NCBI GenBank assembly: GCA_019925795.1
Contig: CM034304.1
Coordinates: 7,379,471 to 7,443,470, forward strand
DNA length: 64,000 nucleotides
Origin: Dendrobium chrysotoxum
Taxonomy: Eukaryota > Streptophyta > Magnoliopsida > Asparagales > Orchidaceae
Reading direction: 5' to 3'
Numbering within the stretch: position 1 is the stretch's first letter; each line of letters opens with the position of its first letter. Positions 7,749 through 18,836 of this stretch are shown piece by piece. A program made the position numbers and the translations under genes. Below the pieces are notes generated by a model that was given only the letters and a program-made list of their open reading frames with translations, had not been told where the DNA came from and made no database searches.

Positions 7749-9706
7749 TGAAAGTACGAGATGCGCCAAGAGGGGGGGTGAATTGGTATTTTAAAAATTT
7801 GACCCTACACAAGAGTTCTAATTTTTTTTGTATTTTCGAAATATAATTTAACAACCAATGTGCGGAAGCAATTACAACGATCACAACGATAAAATTGATA
7901 ACACTACGAGATTTAAAAATTGATTTTTCACCAAGCAATTAAAACGCACAAATTGAAAAGCATGAAAAGTAAAGTGCGGTAAACAGGAAAAAACACACCA
8001 GAAATTTTTATAGTGGTTCGGTCACTTGACCTACGTCCACTCCCCGGAGTCCTCTACTCCGGGATTTGCACTAGTAAAAGTTGACTCTCCTTTTGCCCCC
8101 ACAGCAAGGCGGAGAAGCCTTTACAATACTCACTTTCACCTCCCTCGGTGCGGCGGAATACCAAACGCTATGTCACCCTCCTGGTGACGGCAGCGGACCT
8201 TCTCCTTTTTCTCCCTCCTGGAGATGGCAGAGTACCTTGGCGATGTTGATCTTGAAGTGATTCTTCCTTCGAGAACTTTCTTGAAGCTTCTAAAGCCACA
8301 AGAGGAGCAAAGCATGCAGCTAGCTTGGAGCCACCGTGTGATCCCCTCACACTACTTCTCCCTCACGCTCAAGCTCACCTTCACCTTCCTCTCTCAAGCC
8401 CTAGATCTCTCCAAAAAAGCTTCTCTCTACGAATCTCCTTCTTCCTCTAAGCTTCTCACAGCAAAGGATTGATCAACAACTCCCTTAGAAAAATAATAAG
8501 TTCTTTTTTATATCAGGCTTCAGAAAACCCTAAAAAATTCAACTTTTGCGTTTCTGTTCGTACAGTACGATTTGTAATCGTACAGTACGATCAGTTCAAT
8601 TACAGCTCCGTCCAGTACGAGTGCAGACGAATAGGTATCGAATTTTATTCATATCGTACCGTATGATATGTATATCGTACAGTACGATACTATTGATTCG
8701 TACTGTTCGTACGGGACGAACTGTGGGACGAACCTCGGGACGAAAGAACTCGTCTCTGTCAGTCGTCCAGCACTCATTTAATCGTACAGTACGAATAGTG
8801 TTTTTCATGATATCGTCCTGTACGATAGGACTATCGTCCAGTACGATCAGTTCAAAATTTCTTGGGATCGTCTGGTACGATCTCTGGGACGAAGAAAATC
8901 GTCTCTGTCAATCGTCCAGCACTCCACCAGTCGTACAGTACGATTAGTTCATTTCTTGATATCGTCCTGTACGATATGAATATCGTCCAGGACGATCAGA
9001 ACAAAAAACATTGGTTTCGTCTGGTACGATCTCTGGGACGACTAAAATCGTCTCTGTCAATCGTACAGTACGATTTAACATCGTACAGTACGATCGATAT
9101 ATAATTAGAAACCAACATTTTATTTCCTGATTAGGGAGATAATTTTGGCAAGTTATTAATTAATCGTACAGTACGATACATATCGTACAGTACGAATAGT
9201 TCATAAAATCAAATTCGAAAACTTACCAAACTTATTCTGGCGGCTAGGGTTTCACAATTACAAATCATCGTACAGTACGATCTATATCGTACAGTACGAT
9301 AAGTTTGTAAATTTAATCAATAGAGAATTAGCCGTTGCCTGATTATTTTCAATTAATCGTACAGTACGATCAATGATCGTACAGTACGATCTGTTTTTAA
9401 AAAATTAATCATTTTAAAAGAAAAAATCTCCCCCTGTGTGTGTGCATTGTTGCTCCTTTCACATGCATGCTTCTGTGGCAGACTCAAAAAGAAAAAAAAA
9501 TAAAGAAATAAAAATTACATACTCTTCAACATCCTATTCTACCCAATTTGAGTCTCCAGCAATCTTTAGCAGTGTGCATCTGACCTGAAATGTTAGTTCT
9601 CATATACAAAGATTAACCATTTGTAATCTAACTGAAGTCTATATTTACTCAGTAAATATTAGTTGTCACCATCAAAATTAAGTGCTCGGGATCCTGGATT
9701 CCAACA
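7749..9706 (-). repeat. Element 1 5' LTR (complete, 1,958 bp)
   Basis: The LTR runs from TGAAAGTACG (plus strand) to CCAACA, giving TG...CA ends on both strands. On the minus strand the upstream half (about 8545-9395) carries at least 13 copies of the core CGTACAGTACG, several in pairs 19-20 bp apart, plus diverged relatives (CGTCCTGTACG, CGTCCAGGACG). A TATA box follows at 8504-8512. Downstream comes a block shared by all LTRs here: GTGAGGGG..TCAC at 8336-8350, CTGTGGGGGCAAAAGGAG, and the terminal CAATTCACCCCCCCTCTTGG. Short ORFs inside it are not genes. Confidence 0.95.
8504..8512 (-). promoter_or_regulatory. Element 1 LTR TATA box
   Basis: The minus strand reads TATAAAAAA within TGATATAAAAAAGAAC. 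It lies just downstream of the palindrome-rich half of the LTR and upstream of the conserved 5' leader block, the expected U3/R boundary. The transcription start was not measured. Confidence 0.6.
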
Positions 9707-10260
9707 TCTACTAGTGATGGAGTACACCCTCTGTGGTGTCATCCTAGTTTCAAAATTTTGATTCAATCTTCTAGGTGGAGCAAGTTTCCTCCCCATATGA
9801 TTATCTACTAGTGATGGAGTACACCCTCTTTGGTATCATCATAGTTTTAAAATCTTAATTCGATCCTCTGTGTGGAGAAAGTTTTCTCCCCATATGATCA
9901 TCTACTAGTGAAGGAGTACACCCTCTATGGCACCATCCTAGTTTTAAAATCTTGATTTTATCATCTGCGTGGAGCAAGTTTCCTCCCCACATGATCATCT
10001 ACTAGTAATGGAGTACACCCCCTATGGTACCATCCTAATTTCAAAATCTTGATTCGATCTGCTATGAGGAGCAAGTTTTTGCCCCACATAATCCTCCATT
10101 AGTGATAGAGTACACCCTCTATGGCACCATCCTAATTTTAAAATCTTGATTTAATCCTTTATGGAAAGTAATACTTCCATCCCACAAAATCTATAAATTT
10201 TTTCCCCTTAAGGATAAGTTTTCCCTTTCTTTAGGATTAGACCCACTAGTGATAGAGTAT
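9707..10260. repeat. 97-bp tandem repeat (five clear units plus a decayed one)
   Basis: Units beginning TCTACTAGTGATGGAGTACA start at 9707, 9804, 9901, 9998 and 10095, exactly 97 bp apart. A degenerate restart (CCCACTAGTGATAGAGTA) lies near 10242. Each unit has a second conserved part, GGAGCAAGTTTCCTCCCC. The first visible unit begins exactly at the edge of the element 1 LTR, so the retrotransposon inserted into this array. I do not recognise the family. Confidence 0.85.
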
Positions 10261-12140
10261 GCCCCTTGTGACACTACTCTAGTATTAATCCAAACCATGA
10301 TTCTTTAGGAATAACTTTCTACTTTCCTTTATAATCAAATTTCAGATGTGACCTTTCAATTCGGTCAACGCCAATATGTGCAATAGAACTTCATTAAATT
10401 ATATATATTGGGGTCCATTCAATGACCTCATTATTGTTTTAGGTCACTAGGACCAATCAAAAATTTAGGATCTACCCAGTTCTTAGATCAATCCAAATTA
10501 AACCCAAATTTCCAAAATCAAAATCCAAGGGTAAAAGGCTCTGTCCTGAATACCTTTTCCAGTGATTTTTCAAATACTTTAAACGTCAATCAAATGACCC
10601 CTAATTCATGATCTATCAATAGAATATTTATTAGGTATGTACCTAGGGTCTACCCTCCAAATTTGAGCTCATTTTGAGATCTCTAATCTTTAAATATTTA
10701 TGGCTTATACCACTAGACCTGCTACCTTGTGGATTTTGACCTTAAAGCCTTCTCCAAACCCTCTGATTATATCCAAACCCTTGACTATCATATGTTGAAT
10801 ATTAAATAATAATTTGGTGGACTCATTTTGACCCTTACTTAACCAGGGGTCAAAATGATTAAAATACCCTTAGGAGTATAAATAGTCATTTTGAATTAAA
10901 TGACCCTATCTTTGGATGGAACCACTTCCATTCAACTTCAAATACTAAAACAAACCTATTGGACCTAATCATAGCCCCTGGGTCAACTTTGTTGACCCAA
11001 ATGCCCTTTAAGGACCCAAATAGTCATTTTTGACTGAAATAACTTTCCCAGACCTTAGGACCACCTCCATTAGTCTCCAAATATCAAATTAAATCTTTCA
11101 AGACCAAACCTTAGCCCTAGGTCAACCATGTTAACCAAGTTAATCTAGGTTGACCAAATAACCCTTTAAGGGTTAAAAGAACCAAATCAACTTCTATAAC
11201 CAAATCAAATAATTTGAAGCCTCAAACTCATTCTAAAGGCTATCCTAATCAAGGTCCAAATATTCCCAAATATTATTTTGGAGTAAAGCCTAGCTAGCTT
11301 GACTAAATCACCAAGTCAAGTCAGCTAGATTTGGTCAAACTTCTTTTAATGCATGTGTATATATTCAAACTTTCAAGACTACTCCAATCAATTAACATGA
11401 ACATTTGACTGCCACCTCATCAGTCAAAGGCATAGTTGACTAGTCAAAGTAGTCAACCAAGTTAAATTTCATGCTTATGTCACTTTGCCACCTTGGCAAG
11501 CCAAATCATCCTAATAAATCCAAGATTTCATGCCTTTTGGTGGCTGGAATAGATACTTGGCAATACCCTAAGCTTCATCTCTCTCTCAATCAAGAGCTTG
11601 TAATGATTAGAATGGGAGAATTATTCCCATTTAACTCAAGTAGCTTGGCATTATTCCCAACTTCCAAAATCTTTAATCCCAACAAAATCTATCCCACACC
11701 AGCTCTCCCCCAACTTCTCCATCTAGAAATAAAGCCCTCCCAACCATTGAAATGGTTGTTGTAAGCCTAAGGATCCAAATTTGAGAAGAGAGAGAGAAGG
11801 AGAGAAAAAGGATAATTGTGTAGTAAAATCTAAACCAACCACCAACAGCTCTTGGACCATTGAAGAAAGTTGTAGATGATTCAAACACCTTTCCAACAAG
11901 CCCAAGAACACCCAAATCCACTCACAGGAATGTAAGATATTCCAAATTTTCTCTCAAACTTCAATTTGAAACTACAAAAAATCTATAACACATGAAGCCT
12001 CCAAACTTTAGGTGTTGGAAGATTAGGTTGCCATAAACCAATGTCTCAAATTTCATTCCATATAGATGAGTATTTTGAAAGTTATGGGTGTTTAAATTTC
12101 CTTGTTCAATTTGAACTAATTCTCTTTGAACGAATCAAAG
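10261..12140. other. Anonymous non-coding DNA, possibly old LTR material
   Basis: No supportable gene is seen. The text is rich in short words such as GTTGACC and GGTCAA (10800-11470), and a CT-rich patch lies near 11780-11810. A similar style of sequence (GACCAA, AGTCAAGGTGGCAAA) appears in the opposite orientation at about 35980-36200, suggesting diverged copies of one repeat family. I could not find ends, a primer site or coding remnants. Confidence 0.4.
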
Positions 12141-12390
12141 CCGTATGATCCTTTCTTAAGCGACATCAAATGGCTTCGCTTCTGCCACGTCACCCAGCGG
12201 AACAGCGTGACATCCTCAGAGTTTAAACAAGGGTTGATCAGAGACTGTGATAGATGATGTGGCTGCATCTTGGCCATCCGTTTCGCCCGATTTGATCAGT
12301 GAGCGCCGAGGTGTTGACACATATCCTGGGATGCGGCATCGCTCCGCCAATCATTGCTAATGATTGGATTGGCGGCGCCGGCGACTGAAA
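12141..12390. other. GC-rich island in AT-rich DNA
   Basis: About 250 bp are distinctly GC-rich (for example GCCACGTCACCCAGCGG and GATTGGCGGCGCCGGCG) inside very AT-rich surroundings. No ORF or RNA gene is recognised. It could be the promoter part of an old repeat. Confidence 0.4.
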
Positions 12391-14162
12391 ATGATAAAAT
12401 TAAATTAAAAATTCAATTTAAATACCCAGAACTATAAAAATTCTTTAAAAAAACCAATTTTTTACCAAATTTGATGTGCTTAGTCTGATTGGAAAGGCTT
12501 GAGCTCTAATATTTATTAAAACCAAAATCAAAGTATTTTGATGACTGGATTGTGAGTTATTTGAGATTATTTAAAATCCATTTTTAACAATTTTCTTGTA
12601 ATCCTGTGGTTAAATTGAGCCCAAATTTTGGTGAAATATTTTTTAGCATCTTAGGCATTCCCTGCATTTTTCTTAGGTCCAGATGCTCAAAGAATTGCCG
12701 TGATGTGAATTTTTAAGGTAATGGGTTCATTTTGGTCCCAAAACATTAAAAATTCACAACTCTCCAAACTGATATAATTAAATTATCTGATTGTTGTAGT
12801 ATGCTTGCATATGTCCCAGGATTAAGTGACCAAAATTTCAAGCCTGTTTGAATAGTAGAGACATCTAGGGAAAATAATTAAGGAAAGGGTCTAGTTAAAT
12901 TAGAAAAATTATAGAAAATTATACACACATCCAATAGGAATGAAATTTCAAAATAATGAACTTAGTGACATTTATACCTTATGTCCAAATTTCATTGGAT
13001 TTAGAGTTCATTAGGTCAAAAAATTAAGCAAGTTAAAATGTCCTTTTTAGGACCCAGAAACTTCAAAAAAAATATAATAAATCAAAATTAAATCCAAAAA
13101 TTATAAAATATCTAAAATTGACCATAATTTGATCCTTTGTCTAGAAAAACTAAAAGCCCTATCACTGGACTTTTAGTTTAACTTTAATTTAACTTTTACT
13201 ATAAATTAATAAATAATTAAATAAAATAATTAAAATATATTAAAAAATCCCAAATAAACTCTAAACTCCTGAAACATTCATATAGGTCATCTCTGACTTT
13301 TGGGAGTGATTCTATGTAATTTAGAATAACTTTTGATCAAAATAATCAAAACCACCACAATTAAGTAATTTAAAAAATCCATTAATTAATCAAACTTTAA
13401 AAAATCATAATTAATTCAAATTAAATCCAAAAATTTTAAATAATATATCAAATTAATCTGAATACAATTCTTAATAAAAAAATTAAAATCACTTTAAATT
13501 GCCTTTAATTTTGAGAATAATTTAATTTTAAGTAAAATTTAATATTTAATTAAATAAATTAATTAAAAATAATTAAATTCCATAAAATTCTCAAACACTT
13601 ATGAATCTCTCCTTAAGTCATTCCTGAACTTTGGAGCTGATTTCAACGAGTTAGGAGTTTATTTGGAGCAAAATCACAAAAGGCCCTTAATTAAACAAAA
13701 TAAATAATTAAAATAAATATAAAAACTTTGAAAAATCATAACTAATTGTAAAAAATTCCAAATTGAGCAAACTCAAACACATGGTACTCATGTAAGGTTT
13801 AATAATTATTAAAAATATCTAATTATCAAAAATCACTTAAAATCAAAAAGTCAACTTTTTGGTCAACTTTAGTTCAAATTTAACTTGAAACTTAAAAAAT
13901 TAATAACATTTCATTCAAAATTCTAAATCCAGCAAACTCAAAGACTAATTACTCATTGAAAGATCTAATATTTAACAAAAATATCAAAACTTTAGAAATC
14001 TCTTTGATTATAAAAGTCTAATTTTGTCCCCATAATTAATATATTAAAAATAATTCAGAAAATTTCAAAATTTGATAATAAATTTTAAATTTCAAAAAAT
14101 ATTAAGTTAATGTTTAAATTACTCAACAAACCCCTTAATATATAAAAATTAATCCATAGATG
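12391..14162. other. AT-rich non-coding stretch
   Basis: This is low-complexity AT-rich DNA with many TTAATTAA-like words and no open frame of note. I see no gene, terminal repeat or RNA. Confidence 0.6.
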
Positions 14163-14425
14163 AAGTTTTTAGGATGGACTACTCTAGATAACGGGGCTAC
14201 GTGTCCTAAGGAGGCTTTATTCCTCGAGCCTAGTGGCACAACGCCACGAATGGATTCAATGGAGTATTAAAACTTAAAATTAATTAATTATTAATTATTT
14301 ATTCAAACTTAAAACAATTAATATAATTATATCAACCAAGTTTTTAGGATGGACTACTCCGGGCTGGGGGGCTATGTATCCTAACGAGGCTTTGTTCCTC
14401 GAGCTTAGTGGCACAACGGCACGAA
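14163..14425. repeat. Direct repeat of 88 bp, two copies 175 bp apart
   Basis: Copies at 14163-14250 and 14338-14425 share AAGTTTTTAGGATGGACTAC, GTATCCTAA-GAGGCTT and TTCCTCGAGC-TAGTGGCACA. They are separated by 87 bp of AT-rich DNA. They are GC-richer than their surroundings. Family unknown. Confidence 0.8.
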
Positions 14426-15224
14426 CTAGTTAATAGCAAGCAAACTTAAATTAATTCAAACTTTTAAAATTAACAACTAATATAATTATTAAAATATGTT
14501 GATTCTTTAATTTCTAACTACTTAAATTCATTTAATTAATCAAGAATAGAAATATATTTTAAAATAAACCTTAACATATTAATATTCGAACTCTAAACAA
14601 ATTTCCCCTCTAAACATCAACAAATCTAAACCTTAGACAACTTAAATCAATTACTCGATATAGGACATATCCAAATCACACAACCTTCTACACACACACT
14701 TAAATGGGGGTAAAATTAAATTTAAATTAATCAAATTTCTAAAGGTGCTCCAGAATGCTAAGTCCCCCTTTAAAAATCAAAAGAGCATAACCAAGTGTGG
14801 CTGATTTCAGCATTTTAAATTTCATTATATTAACTGTTGGGATGATTTAAATATAATTTCTTAGGATAACCCTGCAGGTTATTCAAGTCTAGATTTTCAA
14901 TTTTCGTTCAATATAATTCAAATTTATTGAGTTGTAAATCAAAGTGATAATTGAGACGGGATATATAGGTATTCAACTTAGATTCCAAAGAGAAGAGAAC
15001 CTCCCTTAGGGAAGAGTTCTATATTTGAAAGACTAAGTTAGGATAATTTCACATATCCAAAGGAAAAAGAAAATACCCCATTCGAGGGGGACTTTCTTTT
15101 CATTTGGATATCCGGATCCAAGAAGTTCACAAAAGGATGAAGAAGTGCAGATCGAGAAGAATCTCATTCTCAAATTCACTTAAGTCTTAGGAATAAAATC
15201 TGGACTGTTGTTACTGGTACCCGG
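14426..15224. other. Anonymous non-coding DNA
   Basis: AT-rich at first, then mixed sequence. No gene, RNA or repeat boundary is seen up to the LTR fragment at 15225. Confidence 0.5.
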
Positions 15225-15550
15225 TTAAAAGTTTAAGTAGGTTGTTAGACCTAATATAATTATCCCAAGGCTAACCAAGAAGGGGGGTGAATTGGTAATT
15301 TAAAAATTCTCTTGGATTTTAAAAAACAATTTAAGGTATTTGATACAATGATAAATTTTTCATAAAAAAATATTTTTCAACCATAATAATTTAAAGTGCA
15401 AAAAATAAAAATGCAGTAAAAGTAAAAGCATAGAAGAACACCAAATTCTATAGTGGTTCGATCCAATAAGACCTATGTCTACTCCCTGGAGACTCCTTCT
15501 TTATGTATTGTACTAAACACTAGTGACTCTCCTTTTACCCCCACAGCAAG
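15225..15550 (-). repeat. Truncated Sirevirus LTR fragment
   Basis: It matches the first 330 bp (plus-strand view) of the element 2 LTR: AGGTTGTTAGACC, AGGGGGGTGAATTGGTAATTT, TAGTGGTTCG and CCCCCACAGCAAGG. It then stops abruptly where 5S rDNA spacer begins (GACTCCGTGTAGCGGTGATT). No internal domain belongs to it, so it is a solo fragment or recombination relic. Confidence 0.75.
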
Positions 15551-16054
15551 GAGACTCCGTGTAGCGGTGATTTTGGCACATCTTCATTTTGGCAGACCGT
15601 AGGAGATCAAGAATGCATTATTTGGCTGCGCATGCCCAGAAGATGGGCTTATAGTGCTTCGGTGCTCCCTTCGGCTCCAAAACATTTTTCTGGAATGTGG
15701 TTATAATGCTAAATCAGACTCCTGGGTGAGAACTAATAGTTAAACGGTGCGACCACCTCACGGGGCTTGACGGTGGCTTTCACGAGTCCCACCATACTGA
15801 TTTCGTTTCTTGAGGCATGGAGAACCTACATTGTGAAGGGTTTTTAGGGAATCGCAAAGAGCTGGTAAAAAAAGAGAAGGTTGGTTAAAAAAGAGGTGCA
15901 ATACGAGGAATTTTTAGAAGGTCACCCATCTTAATACCACCCTCACCCAAGCACACTTAACTTACGGAGTTTTGATGGGATCCAGTGCACTGGTTTAGGT
16001 ATGGTCACACACATAACATTATAGCCTCAAAATAATGTTAACTAGACTCCAGTG
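15551..16054 (-). repeat. 5S rDNA unit A (spacer plus gene), left flank of element 2
   Basis: The spacer (GTGATTTTGGCAC..., GGAATGTGGTTATAATG) matches those of units B and C at 27306-28190. The unit is cut at 16054 by the element 2 LTR; homologous spacer resumes at 27306. Decay is heavier than in unit B. Confidence 0.85.
15893..16011 (-). rRNA. 5S rRNA pseudogene A
   Basis: About 119 bp align end to end with the plant 5S rRNA on the minus strand, including recognisable GGTCACCCAT, CCCAAGCACACTTAACTT and GATGGGATCCAGTGCA. About two dozen differences are visible, many of them C-T or G-A, so it is unlikely to be functional. T runs follow the 3' end on the minus strand, as expected of a Pol III gene. 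Confidence 0.8.
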
Positions 16055-17706
16055 TGTAAGTGCGAATAGGTTGTTAGACCTATTAATTATATCCCTAGAC
16101 TAACCAAGAGGGGGGGTGAATTGGTAATTTAAAAAATCTCTTGGATTTAATGAAATCGATTTCATAAAAAAATGAATTTTTAGAAAATAATTTTTCAACC
16201 ACAAAAAAATTAAAAGTGCAGAAAATAAAAATAGGATAAACAGTAAAAGAAATGAAGAACACCGGATTTTATAGTGGTTCGGTCTAACAAGACCTACGTC
16301 CACTCCCTGGAGACTCCTTCTCTAGGTATTGCACTATACTCAAGTGACTCTTCTTTTGCCCCCACAGTAAGGCAAAGAAGCTTTATAATTTCCTTCTCTT
16401 CAATAAAATCCTAGTGTAGCAGAGAGAACCGTCATCCTTTTTCACCCTCCTGGAGAAGGCAGAGAACCCAGCATCTTTTCTGAACCTCCTAGTGATGGTA
16501 GAGAACCAATCATCATTTTTCACCCTCCTGGTGATGGCAGAGAATGAGACTCTCCTTCAAAGATCTTCTCTCAAGAGACTTCAAAGAGATAGGGTAAAGA
16601 CTTGAAGTATAAATAATGAGATCCTCACTTTTGGGCAACCTTGTGAATCCCCTCATAATTTTCTCTTCGAAGATCTCACCAACACTCACTCCCAAACACT
16701 CTCCCAAATCACTTTTCCTTCCACTTTCAAGAAGAAATTCATAGAAGATTAGTTGGACAGTCAGTTTTTATGACCCTTATATATAAAAGATAAGAAAAAC
16801 TGTCTAAAAACTGAAAATTTCAAGTTTGACGAAGTTGGATCGTCCCGTATGATCGCATATCATCCTATACGAATAGTTTAAAATATGAACGGTTCATCCC
16901 ATACGATGTTGTACGAACCCATAAGACCCAAATTTCAAACTTTGGAAATAATGTACGAAATCATTTTGTATTGTATGAATAGTTCAAAAAATTGAACGAT
17001 TCATCCTGTACTATCATGTATGAACCTGTAAACCCAAGTTTTTATGCTCTGGAGATGATGTACGAAAATATTTCGTACTATATGAACAGTTTAAAAAATT
17101 AAATATTGCAGCCCGTACGATCCTGTACGAACCTGTGAACCCCAATTTTCATACTCTGGAGATGATGTACGATACGAATAGTTCAAAAAATTGAACAGTT
17201 TGTCCCGTACGATCCTATACGAACCTATCCTGTAAACCCCAGTTTTTGTACTCCAGAGCTGATGTATGAAAACCATTCGTACTGTATAATTTACACTTAG
17301 AAAAAGTTTTACTCGTAACCAGGCAGGTTCGTTTCAGAAGAGAAACTGCACAAATTGTCTCATATGATTTCACATCGTACAGCATGATTAGTTTAAAAAA
17401 TTAATCTTTTGTCTCACTCCCCCAGTGTGTGTGTGCATGATTATCTAATTTACAATCACACTCTATCAGACTCAAGAAAAGAATAAAAAGTATAAACTCT
17501 AAAACTAATAAACTCTAATCTAATTAATTTGAAGTCTTCCACTATCTGGAATGTGATTTCCCTAAAATATTAGTACACACAAAAATAAACTTTTCCAGCA
17601 TATGTTAGGAGAAATAATAATCAAATAATAAGATTTTGTTATCATCAAAAACTCACATGATTATAAAGATAAAGTCTTGAAAAACTAATTTGCAATAATC
17701 TCAACA
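16055..17706 (-). repeat. Element 2 3' LTR (1,652 bp)
   Basis: It runs from TGTAAGTGCG to CTCAACA on the plus strand. It is homologous to 25774-27305 but about 120 bp longer, chiefly because a roughly 106-bp internal unit (spacer with CCCGTACGATCCTGTACGAA) occurs four times at 16890-17290 against three in the other LTR. A TATATATAAAAG box lies near 16778 (read on the minus strand as CTTTTATATATA). Palindromes are degenerate here. Confidence 0.9.
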
Positions 17707-17720
17707 ATCTCCCCCTTTTT
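17707..17720 (-). other. Element 2 polypurine tract
   Basis: The minus strand reads AAAAAGGGGGAGAT next to LTR start TGTTGAG, identical to element 1. Additional purine tracts lie at about 17803-17811 and 17971-17978. Confidence 0.85.
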
Positions 17721-18836
17721 ATGATGGAAAAATAATTATTGTTTGAGTTAACAAATAAACACAAATTTTCTCCTTAGCTCCCCTTAAATGCCTAAATGTA
17801 AGCTCCCCCTAAATGAATGATCAATTCAATTTACAACAAGGGGTTCTTATAAAAATCAGAAACAAATATACACAGATAAAACATACACACACACATTCAT
17901 ATAATTCACAAAGCATCAAACCAACCAAAAATCATATAAAACATAAAGCAATATTCCAATCTACACCTCAGATAAACTCCCCTTTTGACAGCAATAAATA
18001 GGGAGGAATACCAATCAAAAATAGTTGATGATGAATAATATATTAAATAAATTATAATTATAATATTAAAATTAGATACAAAGGATAAAGACTCAAAAAT
18101 TAAATCACAAAATGACAAGGACAAGAAAAGTTGATCTATGTCAGTATTAAAATAGACAAATTATATAACCACAAATATTATAGAAATGATAAAATAGAAA
18201 TAATCATTTTCTAATTCAATAGTATTTATGTGATCGGGAAACTGATAAAGGAAAGTGCAATTAGCAACATTGCTCATCTTTTAAATTTTCATGGCACACT
18301 TTGTGCATCTTATCAATTTGGGTTAATTTTATGTCTCTTTATAATTTGGCGAATATTGCGCATTTTTTCATATACGTGGCACACTTTGTGCATCTTTTTG
18401 TTTTGGGCTAATTTTGTGCCTCTTTTTAAATTTTTGTCTTTCCAAAATCGTGAACTCTTTACACAAATTCATTATAGAACACTTTGAAATAGAAATAAGA
18501 GTAAAAGAAATGACATCAAATTTACAACAATTACAGCTAAGTAATATATGTCTATATAAAGAATATAAAATTGATCTTTTAATCTACACCCAGTCACTAA
18601 GTAATCAAAATATTTTTCTTTTAATTCATAGATATACAATAGCCTTATATTCCATTTTCACTCATACAAGTACATCATCAAAAACCATCCAAATAACATC
18701 CAAGAACATTCACTCACATATTAACCTTCTAAGGAAAAACACATACATCAAAACCTAAAAGAAAAACATAACAACAGCATCACAAGAGAACAACATCGAT
18801 ACCACCAAAATAAAAACCAAAAATAAAAGATCATCA
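17721..18836 (-). other. Element 2 pre-PPT non-coding region with small hairpins
   Basis: No gene is seen; short ORFs are chance. At 18285-18430 the minus strand holds two copies of a module GATGCACAAAGTGTGCCA, each able to form a GCACA/TGTGC stem, followed by GAGGCACAAAATTAGCCCA-like text. Related modules are in elements 3 (28209-28260) and 5 (59214-59362). Confidence 0.65.

Larger units (their letters stand above)
1..9706 (-). mobile_element. Element 1: Sirevirus-type Ty1/copia retrotransposon, nearly full length
   Basis: Read on the minus strand the order is 5' LTR, initiator-Met-like primer site, gag, protease, integrase, RT-RNase H, spacer, envelope-like ORF3, polypurine tract and 3' LTR. 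Only the outer end of the 3' LTR lies outside the window. The PR-IN-RT-RH order defines Ty1/copia. The long gag with two CCHC knuckles, the extra ORF after pol and the LTR end reading CAATTCACCCCCC on the minus strand are typical of Sireviruses. The 641 bp of 3' LTR aligns with the 5' LTR without gaps and with 4 mismatches, so the insertion is recent. The flank right of the 5' LTR begins TCTAC, the expected target duplication; its partner is off the window. Confidence 0.95.

Noticed and set aside
11471..11764. 97-codon plus-strand ORF and its minus-strand overlaps
   Set aside because: Both strands are open over the same stretch with no recognisable motif; chance.
15551..16054. Cassandra-type TRIM (5S sequence inside LTRs)
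   Set aside because: At 27306-28190 the 5S units are directly tandem, with a period near 493 bp and rDNA-type spacer, and no short LTR, primer site or polypurine tract flanks them. Decayed rDNA fits better.
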